A stretch of 47,854 nt of DNA, taken from contig CASEQJ010000027.1 in NCBI GenBank assembly GCA_949290055.1, positions 1-47,854 of the forward strand. The letters run 5' to 3'. This stretch comes from an uncultured Olsenella sp. (GTDB taxonomy: Bacteria > Actinomycetota > Coriobacteriia > Coriobacteriales > Atopobiaceae). Under the pieces are notes generated by a model, which saw only the letters and a program-made list of their open reading frames with translations, was not told the DNA's origin and searched no databases. The position numbers were made by a program, and so were the translations under genes. This document shows, piece by piece, positions 33,112-41,450 of the stretch (the first letter of the stretch is position 1; every line of letters starts with the position of its first letter).

Positions 33112-34593
33112 ATGCGCATCGGCTTTGACAACGACAAGTACATCTCCCTCCAGGCGGAGAAGATCCGTGAGCGCATTGGGCAGTTTGGCGGCAAGCTCTA
33201 CCTCGAGTTTGGCGGCAAGCTCTTCGACGACTACCACGCGAGCCGCGTCCTTCCCGGCTTTGCGCCCGACTCCAAGATCCGCATGCTCGAGAGCCTCAAG
33301 GACGACGTCGAGGCCATCATCGTCATCAACGCCGACAACATCGAGAACGCCAAGCGCCGCTCCGACATCGGCATCACCTACGAGGAGGACGCGCTGCGCC
33401 TCATGGACTCGTTCCGCGCGCGCGGCCTGCACGTGGGCGGGATCTGCATAACCCACTTCACCGGCCAGCCGCACGCCGAGGCCTTCCAGCGCCGCCTCGA
33501 AGCGATGGACGTCTCGGTCTGGCGCCACTACCTCATCGACGGTTACCCCTCCGACGTCAACCACATCGTCTCCGACGAGGGCTTCGGCAAGAACGACTAC
33601 ATTGAGACGACCCGCCCGCTCGTGGTGGTCACGGCCCCCGGTCCGGGCTCGGGCAAGCTGGCGACCTGCCTCTCCCAGCTCTACCACGAGAACAAGCGCG
33701 GGGTGCAGGCCGGCTACGCCAAGTACGAGACCTTCCCCGTGTGGAACCTGCCGCTCAAGCACCCCGTGAACATTGCCTACGAGGCCGCCACGGCCGATCT
33801 CGACGACCGCAACATAATCGACCCCTGGCACCTCGAGGCCTACGGCGACGTCACGGTCAACTACAACCGCGACGTCGAGACCTTCCCCGTGCTCAAGGCC
33901 ATGATGGAGAAGATCGCCGGCGAGAGCCCCTACCAGTCCCCCACCGACATGGGCGTCAACATGGTCGGCCTGTGCATTTCCGACGACGAGGTCTGCCAGG
34001 AGGCGGCGAAGAACGAGATCGTGCGCCGCTGGTTCGCCGCGGCCGAGGAGCTGCGCCGCAGCGGCGAGGGCGAGGAGGCGCTCGACAAGATCGAGCTGCT
34101 CATGAGCCAGGCGGACGTGACCTGCGACTACTCGCCCGCCCACCAGGCGGCGCTCGCCAAGGAGGAGGCCACCGGCGGCCCGGCGGCGGCCATGGTGCTG
34201 CCCGACGGCGAGCTCGTGACCGGCAAGACGTCCGACCTCATGGGCGCGGCGGCGTCGCTTCTGCTCAACGCCGCCAAGCACATGGCCGGCATCCCCAAGA
34301 AGACCTACGTGGTGAGCGAGGAGGCGCTCGTGCCGATCTGCCACCTCAAGACCGAGCACCTGCGCAGCCGCAACCCGCGCCTGCACTCCGACGAGATGCT
34401 GATCGCGCTCTCGCTCTCCTCGGCGACCGACGCCCAGGCGGACGCGGCGGTGGACGCGCTCGCGCAGCTGGCCGGCTGCGACGCGTACTTCTCGGTCATC
34501 CTTTCCGAGGCCGACCGCAGCACCTACCGCAACCTGGGGATCAACGTCTGCTGCGAGCCCAAGTACGAGCGCCACGGCTACTATCACCGCTAA
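33112..34593 (+). CDS. DUF1846 family protein
   Basis: 493 residues. The whole length matches the DUF1846 family: start IGFDNDKYISLQAEKIRERI, LYLEFGGKLFDDYHASRVLPGF, the P-loop-like TAPGPGSGKLATCLSQLYHE (near 181-200) and the C-terminal NPRLHSDEMLIALSLSSATD. The family is cytosolic, found in many Firmicutes and actinobacteria, and its function has not been established as far as I know; the glycine-rich GPGSGK suggests nucleotide or phosphate binding. Start ATG with GAAAGGGG site. It diverges from the hydrolase/ATP-grasp operon across a 209-bp gap; a TACCCT box at 33073-33078 may belong to its promoter. Confidence 0.93.
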   Translation: MRIGFDNDKYISLQAEKIRERIGQFGGKLYLEFGGKLFDDYHASRVLPGFAPDSKIRMLESLKDDVEAIIVINADNIENAKRRSDIGITYEEDALRLMDSFRARGLHVGGICITHFTGQPHAEAFQRRLEAMDVSVWRHYLIDGYPSDVNHIVSDEGFGKNDYIETTRPLVVVTAPGPGSGKLATCLSQLYHENKRGVQAGYAKYETFPVWNLPLKHPVNIAYEAATADLDDRNIIDPWHLEAYGDVTVNYNRDVETFPVLKAMMEKIAGESPYQSPTDMGVNMVGLCISDDEVCQEAAKNEIVRRWFAAAEELRRSGEGEEALDKIELLMSQADVTCDYSPAHQAALAKEEATGGPAAAMVLPDGELVTGKTSDLMGAAASLLLNAAKHMAGIPKKTYVVSEEALVPICHLKTEHLRSRNPRLHSDEMLIALSLSSATDAQADAAVDALAQLAGCDAYFSVILSEADRSTYRNLGINVCCEPKYERHGYYHR

Positions 34594-34628
34594 GGCGCCG
34601 AGCCCCGCCGCTCTTCTCGCCCCGCCTC

Positions 34629-34662
34629 GCGGCGCTCGCCACACCCGGCGGGTGCCGCTTTT
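34629..34662 (+). terminator. Possible terminator after the DUF1846 gene
   Basis: An inner perfect stem CACCC/GGGTG (34642-34646, 34650-34654) and an outer GCGGC/GCCGC pairing are followed by TTTT at 34659-34662. Confidence 0.45.
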
Positions 34663-34690
34663 GCGTGGCCGCCAGGCAAGCAAACACTCG

Positions 34691-34750
34691 TTGGTGTCCA
34701 GGTACCAGAATCAGCCCCCAAAGCACGGGATTCTGACACTTTCGCACCAA
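34691..34750. repeat. Nested palindromic element E
   Basis: Outer ttggtg (34691-34696) / caccaa (34745-34750) and inner cagaatc (34706-34712) / gattctg (34729-34735) are perfectly complementary, with 9-nt spacers on both sides and a 16-nt loop. The symmetry matches the larger elements A-D. Confidence 0.6.
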
Positions 34751-34896
34751 TCAGTGCAGCACCCCACGGCAGGCGAGAAGAACGTCCCCACGTCGCCCTC
34801 ACATAAATTGTTCGCCCCAAAACTGCCAAAAGCATGACGGGGGCGGGGCGCGCCATGAGGTATCCTCAACGGAGTCACCCGCGAACAGGAGAGCAC

Positions 34897-35718
34897 ATGA
34901 CCTACCAGCTCATAGCCTTTGACATGGACGGCACGCTCCTCGACACCCAAAAGCGCGTCCTGCCCTCCACGACAGAGGCCATCTCCGACGCCGCCGCGAC
35001 CGGAAAGGTGGTGGCCATCTGCACGGGCCGCTGCCCGAAGATGGTCGAGGTCGCGAGCGACGACTTCGCGGACGTCCGCTACGCCATCTGCTGCAACGGC
35101 ACCATCGTCTACGACCTCGCCGAGCGGCGCCTCCTGGAGGAGCGCCCCCTCGACCACGAGGTCGTCTCGCGCGTCCACGCGCTGCTCGCGGGCGAGGACG
35201 TGATGGTCGAGGCGTTCTCCGGGCGCGGCGTCTACTTCCAGCGCTCGTTCATCGACCGCGTGGCCGACTACAACATGGGCCCCTACCAGGAGCTCTATCG
35301 AGCGACCAGCACCCTCGTCAACAGCATCGACGCCGTCTTGGACGACCCCTCGATCAGCATCCCCAAGTTCATCGTCCACTTCCGCACCCCCGAGGCCCGC
35401 GAGTGCCTGATCGAGCGCGTGGCAGGTCTGCCCGTCGAGCTCGCCAAGGCGGAGATCTCCAGCCTCGAGTTCACCGCGCAGGGCATCGACAAGGGCACGG
35501 GCCTGCTCGCCCTCGCCGACCTCCTGGGCATCCCGCACGACCAGACCATCGCGGTCGGCGACTCCTACAACGACCTCCCGATGATTCGCGCCGCCGGCCT
35601 CGGCGTCGCGATGGGCAACTCCCGCGAGGCCGTTCTCGCGGCGGCGAACGTCACCGTCGCGGACAACGACAGCGGCGGCTGTGCCGAGGCCATCCGCCGC
35701 TACCTGCTCGGCGAGTAG
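34897..35718 (+). CDS. HAD-family (Cof-type) phosphatase
   Basis: 273 residues from the ATG at 34897 with an AGGAGAG site. Motif I FDMDGTLLD (near 8-16), motif II CTGR, the lysine in QGIDKGTGL and motif IV GDSYNDLPMI are all intact; the large cap between motifs II and III assigns it to the Cof/YidA group of sugar- or cofactor-phosphate phosphatases. VAMGNS at the end is typical. The asparaginase gene follows after only 5 bp, so they are co-transcribed, but no functional link is evident. It is a distant paralogue of the HAD protein at 24711-25565. Confidence 0.93.
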   Translation: MTYQLIAFDMDGTLLDTQKRVLPSTTEAISDAAATGKVVAICTGRCPKMVEVASDDFADVRYAICCNGTIVYDLAERRLLEERPLDHEVVSRVHALLAGEDVMVEAFSGRGVYFQRSFIDRVADYNMGPYQELYRATSTLVNSIDAVLDDPSISIPKFIVHFRTPEARECLIERVAGLPVELAKAEISSLEFTAQGIDKGTGLLALADLLGIPHDQTIAVGDSYNDLPMIRAAGLGVAMGNSREAVLAAANVTVADNDSGGCAEAIRRYLLGE

Positions 35719-35723
35719 CCAAG

Positions 35724-36728
35724 ATGAGGCGCATCCTCATCGTCGCCACCGGCGGCACCATCGCCTCCACGCCCGAGGGCTCCGGCCTCACGCCCACCCT
35801 CACCGGACGCGAGCTCGCCGCGCGCGTGCCCCTGCTCGACACCCTCTGCGAACTGGACTTTGTTCAGCCGCTGAACATCGACAGCACCAACATGCGCCCG
35901 CGCGACTGGCTGCGGATCGCCGCCGTGATCCGCAACGCCTACGACCGCTACGACGGCTTCGTGATCCTGCACGGCACGGACACGATGGCCTACACGGCAG
36001 CGGCCCTCTCCTACCTGATCCAGGACAGCGAGAAGCCCGTGGTCCTCACCGGCTCGCAGCAGCCGATGGCCGCGCCCTTCACCGACGCCAAGCTCAACCT
36101 CTACCACAGCGTCCTCTACGCCTGCGACCCCGCGTCGCGCGACGTGAACGTGGTCTTTGGCGGCGAGGTCATCTGCGGCACGCGCGCCCGCAAGCAGCGC
36201 ACCATGAGCTTCAACGCGTTCACCAGCATGAACTTCCCGCCGCTCGCCTACGTCCGCGGGGACCGCGTCGTGCGCTCCGCGGCTCCGGCGCCAGGCGAGA
36301 AGGACGGGCGGCGCCCGAGCTTCACGGACGCCCTCGACGACCGCGTCATCGTGCTCAAGCTCACCCCGGAGCTGCGCCCGTCCATCTTCGAGCTGCTCGC
36401 GCCCGACTACGACGCCGTGATCCTGGAGACCTTCGGTATCGGCGGCATCCCGTCCTATGACGGCGCCTACCAGCGCACAATCTACGACTGGGTGGGCTCC
36501 GGCCGCACGCTCGTCGTGACCACACAGGTGCCCGAGGAGGGCCTCGACCTCGGCGTCTACGAGGTCGGCCGCGCCTACGCCGACAGACCTAGCATCCTGC
36601 GCGGCGACGACATGACCACCGAGGCGCTCGTTGCCAAGACCATGTGGGCGCTCGGCCAGACCCGTGACCCCGCCGAGGTGGCGCGCCTCTTCTACGAGCC
36701 CGTCAACCACGACCGCACGCCGCGGTAG
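35724..36728 (+). CDS. ansA: Asparaginase, type I (cytosolic)
   Basis: 334 residues. The two catalytic threonine motifs are clear: ATGGTIAS near residue 9 and HGTDTMAYTA near residue 86, with TGSQQPM and the later ETFGIGGIP typical of AnsA. No signal peptide, so it is the low-affinity cytosolic type, converting asparagine to aspartate and ammonia. It follows the HAD gene by 5 bp on the same strand. Downstream is palindromic element B copy 2, lying between this gene and the convergent membrane-protein gene. Confidence 0.92.
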   Translation: MRRILIVATGGTIASTPEGSGLTPTLTGRELAARVPLLDTLCELDFVQPLNIDSTNMRPRDWLRIAAVIRNAYDRYDGFVILHGTDTMAYTAAALSYLIQDSEKPVVLTGSQQPMAAPFTDAKLNLYHSVLYACDPASRDVNVVFGGEVICGTRARKQRTMSFNAFTSMNFPPLAYVRGDRVVRSAAPAPGEKDGRRPSFTDALDDRVIVLKLTPELRPSIFELLAPDYDAVILETFGIGGIPSYDGAYQRTIYDWVGSGRTLVVTTQVPEEGLDLGVYEVGRAYADRPSILRGDDMTTEALVAKTMWALGQTRDPAEVARLFYEPVNHDRTPR

Positions 36729-36790
36729 TCTCCGGGGACATACAGCGGCTCCTCAATGAGAGCATCGCCGAGCGGCAGAAAAAGTCAGAC

Positions 36791-36949
36791 GCTGTGTCAC
36801 ATTAGGCCGCATCTGTGTGGATAAATCACGCGAACGCGATCGGCGGCCCCAACGCACGGCGCGTTATCTGGGACAACTCCGCGTCCGGAGAGCGACGATG
36901 GCAAGACGCGGCGAAGAAGCCACACAGATGCGGGCCAAAGTGACACAGC
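36791..36949. repeat. Palindromic element B, copy 2
   Basis: Left arm 36791-36820 (starting gctgtgtcacattaggccgc) and right arm 36920-36949 (ending gggccaaagtgacacagc) match at about 27 of 30 positions. The ends agree with copy 1 at 22918-23064. It sits in a convergent gap of 269 bp (36729-36997) that shows no other feature. Confidence 0.8.
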
Positions 36950-36997
36950 GCCGCCGCGAAACTGCCCCGAGCGGCAAACAGTCACCCTGAGAGCACC

Positions 36998-38740
36998 CTA
37001 CAGCAGCTCCGCCACCGTCGCAACGTCGGAGCCCACGTCCTTCTCGGCGATGCGGAACGCGATCTGGTCGCCGGGCTGGTAGGTCACGATCTCCAGCAGG
37101 CCCGGCAGGGCGAAGTCGTAGATCGTCCCGGCGGCGTCATCCGCCAGCGTCACGTAAAAGTGCGAGTTGCCGTCCACCACGGCCTGCGCAATCGTAGCCA
37201 CCTCGCCGGAGACCTCAACCGTTACCGAAGCATCAGCCGCCTCCTGCTCGCTGAGCAGACCGTCCGCCGCCAAGAGGGCAAGGTAGGCTTCCTGGCACTC
37301 CTCCACCGTTGATCCCGTGGCCACGCTTTGGTACTGCTCGATGTTGATCATCGCGAACATCTTGACCAAGCCCGCGTCGTCCTTGAGGCTCACGAAGTAG
37401 GTGGGCTGGCCAGCCACGTTGAGCAGGATCGGGTAGGTTGCCTGGTAGCGCAGGTTCTGCAGCTGACCCTCGGCGCTCGCCATGGCCGAGGCCTCCGTCG
37501 CGCCGGCCACCGGGTAGAAGTGCGACTCACCCGTGCGCTGGTTAACCAGGATGAAGCCCACGCTCGAGTCGTCCGCCGTCACGGAGGTCACGCCCGTGTA
37601 GAGGTAGATGTCTTCCCCCTGCGCGAGGTAGTTGTAGCCCAGCTGGCCGTTGGTGCCCGGCGTGGTGCGCACCACGCCCTCCTGGCCGAGCCACGAGTTG
37701 AGCCAGCCCCTCTCGTACATGCCGCTCCAGTTGTACTGCTCGATCAGCAGGTCGGAGGGGTAGGCACGGTCAACCCACGTGGGGACCTCCTCCACGGCGT
37801 AGAAGTCCGTCTCGCCGGTGCAGGCGTCCACGAGCACCACGGCGTAGATGTCCGTGCCGCCAAAGGTGCCGATCGTGCGCCGCTGCACCGGGTAGACCCA
37901 CCAGGGGTGACCCTCCTCGTCCAGCTCAAAGGACTTCTGGTCGAACATGAGACCCGGGTAGGAGAGCTGCACGTGACGGTCCAGGTTGCGCGCAAGCGGC
38001 TCGGAGTCGGAGTAGAGGATCGGCTCCTCTAGGCGCACGACCTCCGCCTCCTGCGTCACCATGTCCACGAGCACGTACGCCGGGATGCCCGTGTCGCGGT
38101 TAGAGAACCACTTGAAGAGGTCCGCGTAGACGAGCGGGCTCACGCGCACGGGGCGGCCCTGGTAGTTGATCTGGCTGTAGGTGTCCGCGATCTCGAACTG
38201 GCTCACGTACTCCGGGATGGAGCCCATGGCGCGGTTGCCCAGGAGGATCGCGGAGTCGCGGTCGATGACGGGAACCTCGGCGTAGTCGACCTCCTGGATG
38301 TCCTCGGCGAAGACGCCGTCGGTGGTGTCGAGCACGCTCGCGTAGCGCTCGGCGTTGCCGGGGAAGAACGGCTGGCTCAGCAGCAGGCCCACGACGAACG
38401 CCACGACCGGCGCGGCGGGGACGATCATGAGCCGGCGGTAGAGCCTCGTGCGCATGACGCTGCGCTCAGAGGCGACCCACAGCGCCAAGAGCCCCACGAC
38501 GCAGATGCCGGCGATCCACATCCACACCTGGACGCTGCCCAAGTTGAGCGAGGGGTGGAACCACCAGTAGCAGGCGAGAAGCGCCACCACCAGCACCACG
38601 GCGGCAACGACGAGCGCCCGCCGGCCCCACCGCGCGAGGCGGTCGACGAGCGAGGTCCCCGGGCGCGGAATGTTGCCGGGACCACCCTGCTGGTTGAGGC
38701 GGTCGAACAGGTCCTTCAGGCTCGGGCCTTGGCTGGGCAT
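36998..38740 (-). CDS. Large membrane protein with an extracytoplasmic domain, family not recognised
   Basis: 580 residues from the ATG at 38740, which has an AGGAAGGA site. A short cytoplasmic N-terminus (SLKDLFDRLNQQGG, Pro/Gly-rich) is followed by three hydrophobic segments: ALVVAAVVLVVALLACYWWF, WIAGICVVGLLALWVA and a third around APVVAFVVGLLL. The remaining 430 residues are mostly beta-rich and hydrophilic, with DRDSAILLGNRAMG, PLVYADLFKWF, repeated YAVVLVDACTGET-like and FILVNQRTGES-like strands that look like internal duplications of a PepSY-like or beta-sandwich unit. I do not recognise a named family with confidence. It converges with the asparaginase gene and lies downstream of the ABC exporter genes on the same strand (76 bp). 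Confidence 0.75.
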   Translation of the reverse strand: MPSQGPSLKDLFDRLNQQGGPGNIPRPGTSLVDRLARWGRRALVVAAVVLVVALLACYWWFHPSLNLGSVQVWMWIAGICVVGLLALWVASERSVMRTRLYRRLMIVPAAPVVAFVVGLLLSQPFFPGNAERYASVLDTTDGVFAEDIQEVDYAEVPVIDRDSAILLGNRAMGSIPEYVSQFEIADTYSQINYQGRPVRVSPLVYADLFKWFSNRDTGIPAYVLVDMVTQEAEVVRLEEPILYSDSEPLARNLDRHVQLSYPGLMFDQKSFELDEEGHPWWVYPVQRRTIGTFGGTDIYAVVLVDACTGETDFYAVEEVPTWVDRAYPSDLLIEQYNWSGMYERGWLNSWLGQEGVVRTTPGTNGQLGYNYLAQGEDIYLYTGVTSVTADDSSVGFILVNQRTGESHFYPVAGATEASAMASAEGQLQNLRYQATYPILLNVAGQPTYFVSLKDDAGLVKMFAMINIEQYQSVATGSTVEECQEAYLALLAADGLLSEQEAADASVTVEVSGEVATIAQAVVDGNSHFYVTLADDAAGTIYDFALPGLLEIVTYQPGDQIAFRIAEKDVGSDVATVAELL

Positions 38741-38816
38741 CGGCGGTCCTTCCTCGGGTGGGCGACGCGGAGATTGTACCCGAAGCCGCACGGCCCCGCG
38801 CCGAGCCCGCGCGGCC

Positions 38817-40619
38817 TCAGCGCTCGCGGCGGGAGAGGCTGCGCGCGCAGGGGCCGAGCACCCACCACGCGAGGCCCGCGCACTCCGCAACGAAGACGGC
38901 GAGCGCCAGGGCCAGCGCCGCCGGCACCGCGAGAACCTGCCAGAGCGCGCCGGCGAGCAGGGCGAGCGCGGGCAGCGCCATCACGACCGCGCCCACGACA
39001 AGACCCGCGAACACCATGAGCGTGGCACCGCCGCCCTTGACGAGCTGGGCCTCGTTGTCCCACGAGAGGCGCGGGAAGAGCGCGCCCACGCCGAGCGACA
39101 GCAGCCCGAGCGAGACGGTGGCGCCCAGATAGACCGCCACGAGGTAGGCGCCGGAGGCCACGGGCACGGCCAGCAGCGCCAGCGCCGCCACGATGAGCAC
39201 GAGCATCGGCACCGTGGAGAGCGCGAACGGCACCACGAACTTGGCCGCGAGGTAGGCGCCCCAGTCCATGGGCAGCCCGCGCATGAAGAAGAAGTCCTCG
39301 CCGTCGCGGCTGACGCCCATCGTGAACGAGTAGGACGAGAAGCCCAGGAAGAGCCCGAAGACGAGCACGCCCACCGCGCACCACGCGAGCGCGGGGCTGT
39401 CGAGGGTGAGCAGCGCCGCGAGCGAGCGCGCCATCTCGAGCAGCGTCGCCGGGTCCAAGCCGGCTTCGGACGCCTGCGAGACGCCCATGGCGCCGCCCAC
39501 CACCATGATGACGATGAAGTAGAGCGGCATGAGCAGCGAGCTCAGGACGAACTGGTTGAAGAAGACCGGCACGCGCACCAGCGTCTTCCAGTCGCGGCTG
39601 AGGTTGGCCGCGAACGCTCCGCGCGTGCGCGTGGCCCGCCTGAGCTCAGCGCCCTCCACGCGGCGGCCGCGCCGGCCGCCCGCGCCCTGGAGCGCCTGCA
39701 CGCCCTCGAAGTACCAGCGCCGCGCGACCACAGAGAGCAGGACGGCGTAGACGGCCACCGTCGCCGCCATGCCGAGAAGACCGGCCGCGGCCTCCAGGGC
39801 GCCGCCCGCCACGACGGGACGCGCGAGCAGCGACGGCGGGCAGATGAGCCCCATCACGACCGCGGGGACACCGCCCGAGAGCAGGTCGCTCGAACCGGCG
39901 GCGAGCGACGCCAGCCCGTCGCCCCGCAGGGCGAACTGGCTGCCCACGCCCACGGCCAGCGCGAAGACGATAACCACCGCGCCAAAGACGCGCGAGAACC
40001 GGTCCTTGTCGTGCGCGAGGCGCGAGAAGCGCATCACGGGCACGCACACGATCACGAGCGCGAGGTTGACCGCCACGGCACACAGCACGAAGGCCAGCGT
40101 CATCGTGACCCACGCGAGCGGGGAGGCGCCGGTCGCCAGCAGGCACCCGAGGCCCACCGGCAGGACGATGAGGTCGCCGAGCAGCGACATCCCCAGGAAG
40201 TGAGTCAGCTTGGCCCACATGATCGTGGTCGCCGAGACGGGAAGCGTCAGGTAGTAGCCGAGGTCGCGCACAAAGTAGAGGATGTTCACGGCCTGGTAGA
40301 GGCCCGTGAGCACCGTGAGGCCCACAAGGCAGACCACGCAGAGGCTGAACGTGGCGTAGGGTGTGGTCCCCAGCTCGCCGATCATGTAGCCCATCATGAA
40401 GAACATCGCGGCCACCAGCAGAAAGAGCAGCCCCATCGCGGCCGTGCGCGCGCCCGCGCCGAGCCTGCCCCACAGCCCGCCGCGTCTCTCGCCCGCCTCG
40501 TCGCCGCCGAGGCCCATGCCGGTCTGGTCCAGGTGCTGCTCGCCCTTGCGGATCACGCGCAGCATGACGCAGAACTGGCGCCAGGAGAAGTCCTGGGCCG
40601 CGGTCTTCGCGCGCGCCAT
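38817..40619 (-). CDS. ABC exporter permease
   Basis: 600 residues from the ATG at 40619, whose first base is shared with the TGA stop of the ATPase gene (TGATG). About twelve hydrophobic segments span the protein, with two similar halves; a hydrophilic stretch in the middle (GAGGRRGRRVEGAELRRATRTRG) links them. SYSFTMGVSRDGEDFFFMRGLPM fits ABC-2-type permeases that sense or move peptides or lipids. The ATPase upstream (EcsA-like) is its partner; substrate unknown. Overlapping stop/start implies translational coupling and equal production of the two subunits. Confidence 0.88.
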   Translation of the reverse strand: MARAKTAAQDFSWRQFCVMLRVIRKGEQHLDQTGMGLGGDEAGERRGGLWGRLGAGARTAAMGLLFLLVAAMFFMMGYMIGELGTTPYATFSLCVVCLVGLTVLTGLYQAVNILYFVRDLGYYLTLPVSATTIMWAKLTHFLGMSLLGDLIVLPVGLGCLLATGASPLAWVTMTLAFVLCAVAVNLALVIVCVPVMRFSRLAHDKDRFSRVFGAVVIVFALAVGVGSQFALRGDGLASLAAGSSDLLSGGVPAVVMGLICPPSLLARPVVAGGALEAAAGLLGMAATVAVYAVLLSVVARRWYFEGVQALQGAGGRRGRRVEGAELRRATRTRGAFAANLSRDWKTLVRVPVFFNQFVLSSLLMPLYFIVIMVVGGAMGVSQASEAGLDPATLLEMARSLAALLTLDSPALAWCAVGVLVFGLFLGFSSYSFTMGVSRDGEDFFFMRGLPMDWGAYLAAKFVVPFALSTVPMLVLIVAALALLAVPVASGAYLVAVYLGATVSLGLLSLGVGALFPRLSWDNEAQLVKGGGATLMVFAGLVVGAVVMALPALALLAGALWQVLAVPAALALALAVFVAECAGLAWWVLGPCARSLSRRER

Positions 40620-41374
40620 CACGCGTTCTCCCCGGCGGCGAGCGGGGACTCGTCGGACGTGAGCTCGAGGAACATCTCCTCGAGCGAGCCACCCATGCGG
40701 AAGTGCTCGCGCATCTCGTCCACGGTGCCCACAAAGAGCAGCTCGCCGTGGGCGATCACGCCCACGCGGTCCACGACCTTCTCGGCCACGTCGAGCACGT
40801 GCGTAGAGAAGAGCACGGTCTTGCCCGCGTCCGCATGGCGGCGCATGGACTGCTTGAGCAGCCAGGACGCCTTGGGGTCGAGGCCGGTCATCGGCTCGTC
40901 GAGGATCCAGGTGGCGGGGTCGGGCAGAAGGGCGCCCATAATCATCATCTTTTGGCGCATGCCGTGGGAGTAGGACTGGATCTGGTTGTCCAGCTCGCCC
41001 TCCATGCCGTACTCGCGCGCGAGCTCGGCGATGCGCTGGGCCCGCACGTCCTCCGGCACCTCGTAGACGTCGGCGATGAAGCGCAGGAACTCGTGACCCT
41101 TGAGGCGCAGCAGGTGGTCGGGCGAGTCGCTCACGTAGCAGAGGTTGCGCTTGGCGGCGAGCGGGTCGGCGGCCACGTTGACGCCGTCGAGCTCGATCGT
41201 GCCCGAGGTGGGCGCAAGCACGCCGGCGAGCATGTTGAGCAGCGTGGACTTGCCCGCGCCGTTGGGGCCGAGCAGGCCAAAGATCTCACCGGAGCGAATC
41301 TCCAGCGTGAGGTCGCGCACCGCGCAGGTGGCGCCGCCGTCGTAGGACTTGGAAACGTGGTCGATCCGGATCAT
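40619..41374 (-). CDS. ABC exporter ATP-binding protein
   Basis: 251 residues. Walker A GPNGAGKST (near 36-44), signature SHGMRQKMMI (ABC signature variant, near 135-144), Walker B WILDEPMTGLD (near 156-166) and switch His in STHVLD are all present. It hydrolyses ATP to power the permease encoded next. It resembles EcsA/NatA-type ATPases of ABC-2 exporters. Its 5' region contains an 11-base cytosine run (41430-41440) that lies between a possible -35 (41440-41445) and -10 (41413-41418), see the regulatory entry. Confidence 0.93.
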   Translation of the reverse strand: MIRIDHVSKSYDGGATCAVRDLTLEIRSGEIFGLLGPNGAGKSTLLNMLAGVLAPTSGTIELDGVNVAADPLAAKRNLCYVSDSPDHLLRLKGHEFLRFIADVYEVPEDVRAQRIAELAREYGMEGELDNQIQSYSHGMRQKMMIMGALLPDPATWILDEPMTGLDPKASWLLKQSMRRHADAGKTVLFSTHVLDVAEKVVDRVGVIAHGELLFVGTVDEMREHFRMGGSLEEMFLELTSDESPLAAGENA

Positions 41375-41412
41375 GGGTCTCCCGTCTTCGGGGCCAAACG
41401 GTCACGCACGCC

Positions 41413-41445
41413 ATTCTACGCCAGGAGAACCCCCCCCCCCGGCAA
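41413..41445 (-). promoter_or_regulatory. Possible promoter of the ABC exporter with a poly-C/poly-G spacer
   Basis: On the minus strand, TAGAAT (41418-41413) is preceded by TTGCCG (41445-41440); the spacer of 21 nt contains most of an uninterrupted G run (C11 on the plus strand, 41430-41440). Loss of three or four Gs would give an ideal 17-18 nt spacer. Confidence 0.35.
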
Positions 41446-41450
41446 GACCG

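Larger units (their letters stand above)
34594..34896. other. 303-bp gap between the DUF1846 and HAD genes
   Basis: It holds a possible terminator (34629-34662) and nested palindrome E (34691-34750). A TATCCT sequence at about 34860 could be the -10 box of the HAD gene. I see no gene or RNA in it. Confidence 0.5.
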
